Source of the DNA: Sistotremastrum niveocremeum HHB9708
Lineage: Eukaryota; Basidiomycota; Agaricomycetes; Sistotremastrales; Sistotremastraceae
DNA: 64,000 bases
Reading direction: 5' to 3'
Assembly (NCBI GenBank): GCA_001630475.1
Contig: KV419413.1
Coordinates: forward strand, 292,787 to 356,786
The position numbers and the translations under genes are program-made. Every line of letters starts with the position of its first letter. Positions within the stretch are counted from its first letter, which is position 1. The notes below the pieces were generated by a model that saw only the letters and a program-made list of their open reading frames with translations, ran no database searches and had not been told where the DNA came from. Positions 33,078 to 44,323 of this stretch are shown here, in pieces.

Positions 33078-33921
33078 GGCTGCTGTCTGATCCTACATAA
33101 GAATAAAATGATCTTTTATACCCATGAGCCACTCCAAATTTTAGCGCCTCGCACTATAACGAACGTTGCGATCCATTCCCTTTTCGGGGCCGGACGGTCA
33201 AAAATGGCGATCAGACTGCCAAGAGTATTGGAAAGAGAGTGTAGACAGAAGCCGTCGGGCCAAGGAAGGACCTGATTTCAATCCAAGCGAGTCCGAGTCG
33301 GCATGCGATGGAATGATGCTTGTTGGAGTCAGGCAACTGAAAGAGTTACGCAGGATTATCTTCAGGATGCTTTATACTGAAGAACAGTACAAGAGGTGAA
33401 TCTCTCCGGTCAGTGGAGTCGACGCATCTCTCCAGAGATCGCTTGTTGAGCGAAATCAAGCAGAAAAAAAAACATTCTCGTCTTCCTGTACATAAGTTAT
33501 TTGCCTTCGTTTGCTTGAAGTGGCCGCAACGGATGCACACAATACGGGCTGCCTCGGATCGCATAATATTTCGAGCTCAGGGTGGGTAGTGAGACGAACC
33601 CCAAGGGAATCGAGTCAGAGTGGCTTTTCGTGGGTTTGTCAAATAAGCGCCTATGATACCTTGGCTCCGACGCACGCCGTGTTTGTTGCTTCAATTAATT
33701 TTCCGACTAAGGACTACATGACAACAGTACAAATACACCGTTTCCATCCCTTAGAGCCCATCGTATCGTACATTATCACCTCATAAGAAATACAGTACGC
33801 GACGGTCAATCGCACATAGACTGAAAACTAAGTTCATGACTGAGATTCTCATTTGAGTTATTCCTCAAATACACTAAAGCAAAGTCTCAGGATTCGTCAG
33901 CTTCTGAGCGGACCAGATCAC
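33078..33921. other. Intergenic, no gene seen
   Basis: Promoter of the hydrolase on the left, 3' flank of the F-box-type gene on the right; about 840 bases with only short frames. Confidence 0.4.
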
Positions 33922-35349
33922 TTACAATTTCTCACAGAAGAGGGATAAAGGGACTTCATTATTATCGCGTCTTGAAATAAATTTGATATTTTTTTCTTCC
34001 CAACCTTCCATCAAGGTCTTCCACCACTTGGAGAGCTTGACGATCGGTCCATAATCTTCCAAATAGTCATCCATATGAAGAGCAGTGAGCTCTCGGGCAT
34101 ATACTCTTTGAAGCATCGGGAAGTTACTTCGTTGGAGGCAAACGAGTGCCGTTTCGGGGTTCCTGAGAATGGACCGCGTGTAGTCTCTGGCTACAAGATC
34201 GTAAATCTCCAAGTGCGCAAATGTAATTTCGACCAAAGTGTGATGATATGACAACACACTGTCGAATCCATTATCCGTACAAAGAAGCCAGGGCTTCAAG
34301 ACAGCGAATTCGGTAAGGTTAGGGCAGAGAGTGGGTATGGACAATAGGGATGACGAAGCTGGGGGTTTCCCGTCAATTGACAACCCTCGCAGCTTCGACC
34401 CATGCATTCCAAGGAATGCTGAAAGCGCTTCAGCATGTGCATCCCAACTGACGCGAGTTTGCCCGTAATAGCAAAAATATTGCAGAGAGGGAAGTTCCCA
34501 GGCCGTGATAACGCTGCTCATTTTGCGTGTGCAACCGAGGTCACTGTGGAGGATCCTGAGAGAAGCCATGCGGGGAGGGGGCGTCGGCATTTCGAAGAAG
34601 GGTTCGTCATCTAAACCGGAACCGTCGTCAAAGTCGGGACCGACGTCTTCCAAATCGAGCCCATGATCATCCAAATTGATAGGTTCAGTGTCGACGTAGA
34701 GCTGGAGTGCTTCTAATGAGCGAAGTTGAGTCAGGAGACGTCGCATAGTAGGCCATTCGCTGGCGGACCATCTCGACAGATACAATCCACGGATGGAGAT
34801 CAAGTTAGGGCACGAACGCAGCAATTCGATCGCCCGGCCGGTCTCGTACATGAAGGCTCCTTCCACATGAAATGTCCCGACTAGGTGGCCGTATGGAATT
34901 TGAACATCGCAGTATGAGGAGAAAGGCACGGGAGTAGAAAAGGGGGGATCCTGATGAGTTCTGACAGAGATATGATCGTATAAGATGGGAAGGCCAACAA
35001 TCGCCCATCTACGGCAGGTGAGGACGATCGCAAGTTCGGTTCTGCCTTTCCAAAGATACCGGGATCTTTTTTCAGCATCTTTCTTGCGTGCGGGTAACGA
35101 TCGCTGAATTCTTTAGTCTCCTGTCATTCCAAATCTTCGGTTAGAGACCTACGAAGAATCCAAAGACCAGGAATAAGAATGACAGACGCGAGACGAAGGC
35201 GTAAAGCAAGGACTTCGTACCGGCCTCCTTTCGATTGGCACGATGATTGACTGGGAAACGTGCTTTATCATCAGATCTTCCGTCGATGGGTTGCTAGTAC
35301 AAGCTCTTCGCAGGATCATCCGCAGTATCTCGACGGGAATTGATTCCAT
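33922..35349 (-). CDS. F-box/LRR-type protein, copy 1
   Basis: It starts MESIPVEILRMILRRACTSN, an F-box-like N-terminus. An intron follows, then R-T-E-L-A-I-V-L-T-C-R-R-W-A-I-V-G-L-P-I-L-Y-D-H-I. The long C-terminal part contains irregular leucine-rich repeats (R-S-C-P-N-L-I-S-I-R-G-L-Y-L-S, Q-L-R-S-L-E-A-L-Q-L-Y, L-R-G-L-S-I-D-G). The tail is W-W-K-T-L-M-E-G-W-E-E-K-N-I-K-F-I. Family role: likely substrate adaptor of an SCF ubiquitin ligase, a class expanded in agaricomycetes. An acidic loop (D-L-E-D-V-G-P-D-F-D-D-G-S-G-L-D-D-E) sits mid-protein. Its ends are closely matched by the gene at 54730-56018. Confidence 0.8.
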
Positions 35350-35833
35350 AATCTCTCAGTGAACAAACTGTGATTAGGATACAATTTCCGTGCTCAAGTT
35401 TTGGCCCAGGCTGACTGAGCTTACGGGGTTGCAGCGTGTTGATTATGAGTTTCAACAAGTTCGAGGGCTCTTCCTGACAGTGTTAAGGACGTGAGGGAAG
35501 CTCGAAGAAAAGAGGGGCTCTTGCTAGCGGAGTTCAAACCCAGGACGCGATCCAAAGAAGACTTCGATCGGGATGATCTTAGTTCATTAGAGGACGGCTC
35601 AGTTATCGCGATGTCCGAGGCATCAGGGTATACAGATCATTGCTGTCTGGACTATTGCTTGTGACTATTCTGCATCACAACTTGGTGCATGAAAGGAAAG
35701 GAAAGCGACAGATGTCACAGATTGATGACGAATTACGTACTGTTTAGTATTACATACTCGGAACCATAGGCGAGTCACGAATAAAATGACAATGATCACA
35801 GAGGCATCTGAACCACTATACGAGAGACGTAGT
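35350..35833. other. Intergenic, no gene seen
   Basis: About 480 bases between two minus-strand genes; no supported feature. Confidence 0.4.
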
Positions 35834-37513
35834 TCAATATTGAATCGCGTACATTCCATTATACCCATCGACAAACAGACGCCCATATACCATGTCAATA
35901 GCGCAGACAGTGAAATCACTAAACGGAAATTTATCCGTCAATTCCTTTGGTCCCAATAGTTGGACCCAGCTAATATTATCGAAGCCTGGAGTTGGATGCA
36001 TGAAACAAACAGATGGAATGCCTGTTTCATACTGTCGCAACTGGGTGATAACATGATTATGTCCCCAGAGGCCAGGGACAAGATAAACGCGGAGGCGGTC
36101 AGGTTCGGCGGATCCTGGCGGCAACGTCGTCTCGGACGTCTGGACAAGTGGAAGAGGAGAATTTGTTGTACATGTGATGATAGTTCCTCGAGCCGGCTTT
36201 TCCCAGAAAAAGCACTCTAGGATCGATAGGTGATGTTGTGCAGGAGCGTATATAGGTATCAGTGAGGCGAACATCAACCCATCAGGGGGTCGATAATGTG
36301 TTGTAGGAGGAGGAAGTCGAAGGATAGACCAAGCCCTACTTTGATCGTGGTGACCGAGCGGCAGAGGCGGAAGGGATGGGGGGATTTTGACGCTAAGGAT
36401 CAACTGTCGCTTCTTGTATGTCACCTTCATCATGATATGAGGGTCCGAATCTATGACATGACCATCAATTAAGTCCAGAAGCTGTGGAATCACGGACGTT
36501 AGAAGACATGCAATGGTTACACAAGTCACTCACAGGGGTACTTGTGGAGCTACGGTCGTTGGCGAATAACTCAGATATATCTGAGCTATCCAACACCGCA
36601 AGGGCACCTGTGTCTTCTTGCCAGTTCACGATGGATATCGCGGTGCCAAAATCTTTCGCGGAGATAAAGCAGGCCAGATATGGCCCCTTGATAGAAGCCC
36701 GAACTCGCCGAATGGAAAGCCCGGGGTATGTCGGTAGCTTTATCTCTTTCTGTTTGACGACGACAGGAGTCACTGATGCATCTTCGGTATTGAATTCCAC
36801 TTCAAATATCGACAGAATCCTGAGACCATTAGATACATAGGTTTTCTTACTTCAACACAGTGCAGAACTTACATCTTCCATAAAGTCGGATTCGACATGT
36901 CCGTATTTAGCAGAGCGAGTACAATGCCCTTACGATCTCGCAAAGGCTCCGAGGAACACTCAATGCATGTTCCTTCAACATCGAGTAGGCCCCCATGAGA
37001 CACAGCGGCAGTATGTGGATGCAAGCTTTGGAAATATAGACCATCGAGGCGCTGGAGAATCACCCATTCATTCCCAGGAATGATATGTACTATTCGAGTA
37101 TCTGGGATGTCACGGTACTGAAACTTTCGAGTGTTTGTTTGTGCTATCTTCATTACGTGTTTTGGACGAGCAAATTGCGAACTCCAGTTATTTTCGAGTG
37201 CAACTGCTTTCAGGGCAAGCTGGTATAGGAGTGTTGGCGATGCGGTCGATAAGGAAATTCCAGTTGGTGCGGGAAGACGATAGGCATCCACTGCATGGAT
37301 CCAAACCTGAGCCGAGTCCCTGACGAGGTTTCGGAATTGATGAGAAGTCTAATGAATTTCAAGCATTTTTTTGCTCAGCGAAACACGTTTCCACCTCCAA
37401 AACTTATGAAAGGAACCTACGCGAGATATATGGACAATATCTTCCAACGAACAATTGAAAAGAACTGAAAGAAGAAGCTCCGGAGGTAAGCATTGTAAGA
37501 GGACCCGAGGCAT
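35834..37513 (-). CDS. F-box protein with a probable beta-propeller-like C-terminus
   Basis: Start MPRVLLQCLPPELLLSVLFN, a canonical F-box core (L-P-P-E-L-L-L-S-V-L-F-N-C-S-L-E-D-I-V-H-I-S-R), continued after an intron by T-S-H-Q-F-R-N-L-V-R-D-S-A-Q-V-W. The C-terminal part has repeated short strands (V-I-L-Q-R-L-D-G-L-Y-F-Q-S-L, Y-L-A-C-F-I-S-A-K-D-F-G-T-A-I-S-I-V-N-W, L-R-V-Y-L-V-P-G-L-W-G-H-N-H-V) ending Y-N-G-M-Y-A-I-Q-Y. Three introns at least, all GT-AG. The Met at 37513 gives the usual short lead into the F-box. Likely SCF adaptor; target unknown. Confidence 0.8.
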
Positions 37514-39082
37514 TGGAGAACCGTCGCTGTCGTAATTTCGCCCTCACGAGGAAGGAAGCCAGGACGAAGAAGAGCATCTTTACATAAGCAAACACGATGG
37601 ATGAGGACCACGGGCACGGGCTATGCAACCAAGGTAGGCTAGTTTAGTTTCTGTGCCAGCTGTTTCTATTGGGCATGCTGATGACGATGGGACTATTGAT
37701 CGGAGATTGAAATGAGAACCGTTTCTGGAAATGGGTCTCCGCAGTTCCGACCGACTTTCTAAACTTAGCATGCCATCTCCTGGATGTGCGCCTACCAAAA
37801 AAAAAAATCCCTCTCTGAACAAGATGTATGTTTCGGTGAAAACTTTGTCTATGGCAACGTGTCAGATCAACGCGATCGTCTACAGAACGTTTTGGGAGGC
37901 CGGACGCGGGAAGAGACCTTGGCGGAAAAAAATCTCTGGACGAGCTTCATTTGATCCCGCTTCGCAATATGGATGCTTGACGTTACAGCACCTAGCTTCG
38001 ATGGGCACACTCCACCACAAACAAATAATATTCTGGTATACTCCGGTGGAAACTTGTTGACATGGGCAGATCCATGTTATTGCTCTTCACCGATCTGGTT
38101 CTGTTCAAGGATTCAGTCTGGTCGAAACAGGCGCTGACCGTACCTTACAATTCTGTGTTGAGGGCGTCTTCTCTTTTCGAATGCTTCGCTGGCTACTTCT
38201 TATGTGGCTTATATTCTCTTGCTGTCACTGGCGACAACTTCTCACCCTTCTCCACGTCACCGTGACTGCAAGTCGATCAGTACAAGGCCGGCCACGTATC
38301 CGGGACAACGCACTGATTGACAATCGTTCGTGAAGCAAGCTGCTTGTTGTCTTGAGTCGCTTCTTGAAAGATGCATATCTCGTACTGCAACACTGGGTTG
38401 AACTTCGATTCGACCCTTCCTCTGATGTTGAATGATGATTGTATTTTTCGGTTCTTGCATCCCACGCAGTCTGTCAACGGAAGATGTTAGATTCCATGAT
38501 GAATGAGTTTGTTCACGGTCTCTCTCAGACGCCGAAGGTATCAACTCGGAGAAACTGGCTCCTCATCAATCGTGAAAGGGCGCGCAGTCTTCTGCAGTGG
38601 CTCGGTTCGGTCCGTTTAAATATGGGGTGAATCGACTCGAACTCATTGATGTCCACTTGTTTCGCACCGAAAATGATCAGACCCTGCACGTTACCTTTAG
38701 ACGATGTCAAGGCATGTATCACTCCGGATTACTACGAATACAATAGCAGTGATTTTAACACTCACTCCAGTATTTGAGACTGTGCGCACTGCATTTCTTT
38801 GCATATTGCGCAGTCGTTGCTTCATAGCCAGTGCAGCCCACCCTGGTGGGTCTCCTGGAGACCTTCGGCCAAAGGTGCTTCTTTGCCCGAGGCCGCCACG
38901 GCATGACATGCCGGAGTCTTAGCGAGGTAAGCGCCCGTCATTCTTTCTCCACGTGCACCGATATAGCATGATTCGGGACCGATTGCACGGCCTTGCGCTT
39001 GCAAGGGTTCCATAATAAAAAGGGGGTGCTCTGAGACAGTCACCTTCTCATCACGAAGACTTGCTCAAGTCGCCAAACACAC
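37514..39082. other. Intergenic, no gene seen
   Basis: About 1.57 kb between an F-box gene and the first MFS gene, with only short unsupported frames. A run of nine A's occurs at about 37799-37807. Confidence 0.4.
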
Positions 39083-41415
39083 ATGAGCACTACGGACGAC
39101 GCCCGACCCACACCCCCTGTTCTATCCTCTCAGAGCGAAATGTCCTCGAATACTCAGTATAAAGCAGTCGACAACACGCCTGCTGGACGGCAAGAGATAT
39201 CGGAAGAGCGCAAGACGTCTTGGGGGTATCGTTTGAGGCTTATGGGTGCACTGGCCATCCCTGTTTTCCTGGAGACGTTGGATTACACGGTCGTGGCGAC
39301 AGCTCAACCTCACATCGCGGTATGTTCGCCCAACAATCGTCAATTTATCCTTGTCTGATGTTCGACGTCGACCGCAGTCCGCTTTCAATCGTTTGGACCT
39401 TCAGAGGTACTATTGATATTGAACTTTATCCAAAGCACTGGCTGATGATATGATACAGTTGGATTGGTACTGCGTACCTGCTCACATCGGCCGTCTTCCT
39501 TCCCATCTTCGCCTCCCTCTCCGACATATTTGGACGACACTGGGCAATGCAGATATCCCTCATATTCTTCATGATCGGCAGTGCTCTCAGTACCGGCGCG
39601 CAGAATATGCCCATGATGCTTGCAGGAAGAGGCATTGCAGGCATCGGTGCGGCAGGCCTGCTCACTTGCGTCCGAATCATGCTGGCGGATTCGAGGTCGC
39701 TGTCAGAGAACACATTCCAGGTGTCCGTCCTGATGTTGTTGTATACAGTGGGATACAGCGTGGGGCCTGTCATTGGTGGTTTGTTGACGTCTGTCTCCTT
39801 CCGATGGGTCTTCGCTATCAAGTGAGTTTTCAGTTGAACGTGAAATGATTTTCAGAATTCAATGTATGTCGTCTAGTCTGCCTGCAGCTGCTCTGTCCAT
39901 GGTCCTCACCTTCGTTCTATTACGAGGTCACGTAAAAGGACCACAGCCGTCGTCGCGCCAACGCCAACGCCAATTACTTTATCCTGCCACCTCTCATTCA
40001 TTGCAATCGTATGGCGAGAAGTTCTTGTGTCTTGATTTCATCGGTGCAACTCTCTTCATCGGGGGCGGCATTCTCCTCCTCCTTGCTTTGACATGGGGAT
40101 CGACCGTCGCCTGGGACTCAGCTCGTGTCATCGTCACCTTCATAATCGGCGGTCTCCTCATATTCGCCTGCATCGGATGGGAACTGTTATTGGAACACTA
40201 CGATGACCCCGAACGAACGAAAGCTATCCCGGGAAGTCGTTCTGATGGCTCAGGCTTAGGCGTCTTCGAAGCAGAACCTATGCTGCCAATTGAAGTCTTT
40301 AAATCCATCGATGTCACGATTTGTCAGCTCGCCGCATTCACCAGCGGCATGGTGATGCTCGTAGCTTTCTACTTCGTCGCCATCTTCTTCACAGTACGTC
40401 GAGTTTGTTCCTTTTCGGCCTTCTGCTTATGTCTTTCGGCCCTTAGATCGTCGAAGGCAAAAGCGCCACGAACGCTGGTGTTCAATTAATCTATTTCGCT
40501 CCCGGTGCTGTAAGTCTACGACGTTGTATTTGGCTCCAGCTCTTACTCATCCCGTGCAGGGTGGAGGTGTCTTCCTCTCACAATTCCTCATCAGACTCAC
40601 TCGTCAGCCGAAGCATGCTATCATCCTCGGTACATTCATCACTACCATCGCCCTTGGCCTTATCTCCCGCGCCATTCAAATTAACCAACATGGCCAACTA
40701 AACGGGTTCATGGCTATGGCTGGTGCGGGCGTAGGTCTCACTTTCGGACCAATTGGTATTCACGCCCGCTTCTCTCTTCCTTCGAATCGTGTCGCGGTCG
40801 TGGAGGCTCTGAACTTATTTGTAAGTGTCGCTCAATCTGTATTTCGAGACCATCGCTCATTCTTCCCCATAGTTCCGTACACTGGGTGGAACAGTGGGAC
40901 TGGCCCAATGCGCAGCCGTGCTCAACTCCCGCGTTTCCAGTCGTTTGGCCAGTCTCATCGCATCAAGTAACACCTCCATCGACACATCTACTTTGACCTC
41001 CGGCTCTGTTGCTTCCATCCAGGTCATAAACTCCCTTCCTCCCGACGTCAGCAATGCCATCAAAGACGCTTTCAGAGATGGTACACGCTGGGCTTTCATC
41101 TCTTTGATTCCGTGGAGCGGCGTCGCATGCATCGCCGTCCTCTTCTTACGCAATATTCAAACCCCTGAAGAACCTTCAGCTCCCGAACAGGAGAAACAAG
41201 TCATCGAGGTGGTTGAGATGGCACCCCAGAGAACCGAAGATGGGCAAGTTATCCCGGAAAGTACGAGGACGAGGAACGTTACCCTCCCTCCTCCGCCCAA
41301 AAAGAGGATCCATGGTCCCATTTCTTACATTATCTACCTTGTACGGAAGAGTCTTTGGGAGAAGGAAGTGGAGAGGATAAAACGAGAGAATGGGTTGACC
41401 GATTCGCAAGCTTGA
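39083..41415 (+). CDS. 14-TM MFS exporter (DHA2 type), copy 1
   Basis: It starts MSTTDDARPTPPVLSSQSEM with a hydrophilic N-terminal tail. TM1 contains P-V-F-L-E-T-L-D-Y-T-V-V-A-T-A-Q-P-H-I-A, the DHA2 motif. Then F-N-R-L-D-L-Q-S-W-I-G-T-A-Y-L-L-T, motif A-like L-S-D-I-F-G-R-H-W, motif B-like G-R-G-I-A-G-I-G-A-A-G, and motif C-like Y-S-V-G-P-V-I-G-G. Later TM segments follow, the last near W-A-F-I-S-L-I-P-W-S-G-V. The C-terminal tail is basic (K-S-L-W-E-K-E-V-E-R-I-K-R-E-N). About seven introns. Family role: proton-driven efflux of drugs or metabolites at the plasma or vacuolar membrane. It is a duplicate of the gene at 44324. Confidence 0.88.
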
Positions 41416-42781
41416 TTGGATGCTTCATCCCCGCGATATCTACTGTCTCTTTCTATGATAATTTCTAGATTATGATGCTGTCACGACATTAATTTTAACG
41501 ATCAATTGCTTACCCAGTTATTGCCTGAGACTGCGACTTTCGCGCAGAGCTGTGGGTCTACAAGCTTCTAATTATAGATTAAAAGTCCGATCCTCCCACG
41601 AGTCGAAGCCGTAGCTGCCGGACGAATCCGAGTGCTTCAATCGTTCTCGAGATCATGTCGCCAGGCTCTTCCGCCGACGAGATTTGACGTTTAGCAAGGT
41701 CTGTGATTCTGTGTGGTCAGAGCGCCTCGCTCATATTTAGTTTCCCGAAAGGCGATCAATAGCAATGCATCAACTGACAAACTGCTTCTGCTTCGAAGTC
41801 AACAGATTCTCTACGTCTGGGACACGAGGCATCAGCCGCACGCACAATTAATCCCGACGTTACAATGCATGGAGCCAGGATAGGATAGGAAATGGAAGGT
41901 GGGTTTTCCGCTAATTTTTGAGCAAGGGGTTGGTTATGATAGGACGTTCTAGTTGCATTGCTTCCGTCAATCGATCGGATTCACCAATTATAGCATTGCC
42001 ATGATAACCATGGAATGTTCCTGGAATGAGTCTTTGAAGAACTATATTGCCGACTCATTCCGCCCGCCGCCCAATTCTTCTTACCCTTTGATCCACATGG
42101 TGTGTATCCCTGTTGGACACGTTTGAACTGACATTCCGCCCTTGAAAGAATGTGAGATGAGTCACACATCAATCACTATTCTAAAAATGACGATTTTTGA
42201 TATTGGGACCCCCTTCTAACATTGAGTTTCTTTATGAGCCCTAAGCGACTAATTCAACCAGGTACGGTAACTTCCCCTGACGTGACGCGAATATTGGCTC
42301 TGTGGCGCTTCGGAATGAAAATCCTCAACAAACACCCTAGTCTTGTGACACGATTTGGCTCAACAATAGAAAGACTAGTTATAGCCTTGACGGCCTCATG
42401 CTTCTCTGGCAATAACTAACGCAATATTGGGACACGGACCTCCTCATTCGACACGGCTATGCCTCGCCTCAAGCGATTATTCTGGCTGTTAAGTGTACGG
42501 ATTCGTTGTTCAAAATCTTCAAGGGAGAAAGCCGAATGTGATGCCCGAATGTCATCCCCGAAGGAGTCCCTGGTGTTCCCTCCCTGTGCGGTGGAATCGG
42601 GTCCTCGTTTCCACCTACTATTTCATTTGATCCGATTGGCACAGACTCAAACGCTGACGACAACTTGGCACTTGGCCCTGGTAATGGAACTTCATGTGCG
42701 GCCGCCTGGAATCTGTATAAATGAGCGACACTTGGCCAGAATCTTCAGTCGTCGGACCCAGTCTACGAACAATTCATAACA
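41416..42781. other. Intergenic; TATA box of the small secreted protein at its end
   Basis: About 1.37 kb. A TATA-like TGTATAAATG near 42714-42723 lies about 65 bp before the next start. No other supported feature. Confidence 0.45.
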
Positions 42782-43246
42782 ATGTTCAAGTTCTCCAACC
42801 TCTTCGTCCTCTCCGTCGTCCTCTGCGCCTTCGTGGCTTCCGCCACTCCTCTTGACGCTCGCGCTCCCGAACTCGTCGAGGTCCCCGATGTTCACGTCAC
42901 CGAGTTCGAAGCTGCAGACGCCATCGAGGTTCTATTGGGAGAGTTCGAGAAGAGATCTCCCAACGATGGACTTCACGCACTCGTTGCTCGTGCCAATCCC
43001 GACGCTTGCTTCTGTAAAGCGAAGAACTGCGCTAGCGGATGTAAGTGCACTGCACTGAACTCGTTGACGGCATACAAGTGCTACACCCCGGGATACACTT
43101 TCGACTCCGTATACATCTCGGACTCCGCGAACGCCGGACTCCCCTATAGCGTATACGTGGGAGCCTGTGCCAGCGGAACTCGTATTCCAAAGGAGAACAC
43201 GTGCTATAACATCTCTCCTGCGACTTCGCTCTTTTATAAAAGCTAG
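42782..43246 (+). CDS. Small secreted cysteine-rich protein
   Basis: Single-exon 154-residue protein starting MFKFSNLFVLSVVLCAFVAS, a signal peptide ending around A-S-A-T. The acidic region P-E-L-V-E-V-P-D-V-H-V-T-E-F-E leads to E-F-E-K-R-S-P, a Lys-Arg site typical of Kex2 processing. The mature part has eight cysteines in the pattern C-x-C-x(4)-C-x(3)-C-x-C, then three more spaced Cys and several aromatic residues. This arrangement (signal, pro-region, Kex2, Cys-rich core) is typical of fungal effector-like or antimicrobial secreted peptides; no specific family recognised. It sits between the two MFS duplicates on the same strand. Confidence 0.82.
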   Translation: MFKFSNLFVLSVVLCAFVASATPLDARAPELVEVPDVHVTEFEAADAIEVLLGEFEKRSPNDGLHALVARANPDACFCKAKNCASGCKCTALNSLTAYKCYTPGYTFDSVYISDSANAGLPYSVYVGACASGTRIPKENTCYNISPATSLFYKS

Positions 43247-44323
43247 GTTAGTGATCTTCAAAATTTGACTATCCAGTGCACTCAATACAATCTGTTTAGG
43301 CAGAACAACAACTGGCACGCGGAGGTCTTGGATTTAGCTAGTACCAATGCCGCGTTACTTGCTGTTCTACTACTTTTGTTCGCGTCTTTTCGTTACGAAT
43401 GTTTCTGTACCGCCGATATATCATATATGTGACGTTCAACAAAATTTGATATTTGAAATAGATCCGATTCATTCGAGCTCTGGTGCACTTCGATTGCAGC
43501 TGTGGAGAGGAACTCAGTGGGATCTACAGAGTTGTCCGAGTCCAAAAGCCAATGTCACGTTCAAGTTGGAACCTCAAGGAGCACAGATCGCGTCGTAACA
43601 ACGCTTGTAACAACGTCGTCGTAATATTATCTCCCGTGCCTCGATTTATTCCTCAACTTTTGGAAACTATTTTATCACCTTCATTTACCCCGGGGAGATC
43701 CTGTTTCGTGAAATGAGGAGAATTGCTGCGCGTACAAGGATATTCAATACTGCTAGTATTGACGGAACAACCGGCGCCTTTCAATGCCGAGCTTGCCGAA
43801 CAGCATCAGGAAAGTCCGACGACTCGAGCCAGGCACCCGCAGTTCTGCAAAACGCTGTCGAAGGCCGTCTGGGTTGTCCAAACCTTACTTGAGTCGCTTA
43901 AGACGGATGCAATATGGCACGTTCGTCGGGTACCTGCACTCTGCTGGTCTCAAGGCTGTCAATCCAGTCGGTAGCCACCTGTCCGTAGGACTCATGCAGA
44001 CTGGAGGCTGGTTCAGTGATCATTGCTCAGACTGTCTCTCATTCACATCGACTGGTCCGTCGTCCGTCATGAACTCTTCCTCGTTTTATTTTTATGTAAA
44101 CCCTGATCCAAATTAGTTTCTAGGCCAATTCCCTGTGCCTCGCGAGCTGCGGAATACGACATCGAGAATTGTTGGACAAATATCCTGAAACATGCTATAA
44201 ATGTCGAGCCCCTTTCGCTGCTGCGCTCTTCGCTGCAATACAACCAAGTCTTCAGAGCTGGAGTTTGGGATCCACCCGTTTGACCTCTGAATTCTCCCCA
44301 CACTCGACTGACCGTAGGCCTGG
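43247..44323. other. Intergenic, no gene seen
   Basis: About 1.08 kb with short frames only; the 3' flank of the secreted protein and the promoter of MFS copy 2 lie here. Confidence 0.4.

Noticed and set aside
35529-35545. AGTTCAAACCCAGGAC, tRNA-like
   Set aside because: No cloverleaf stems on either side.
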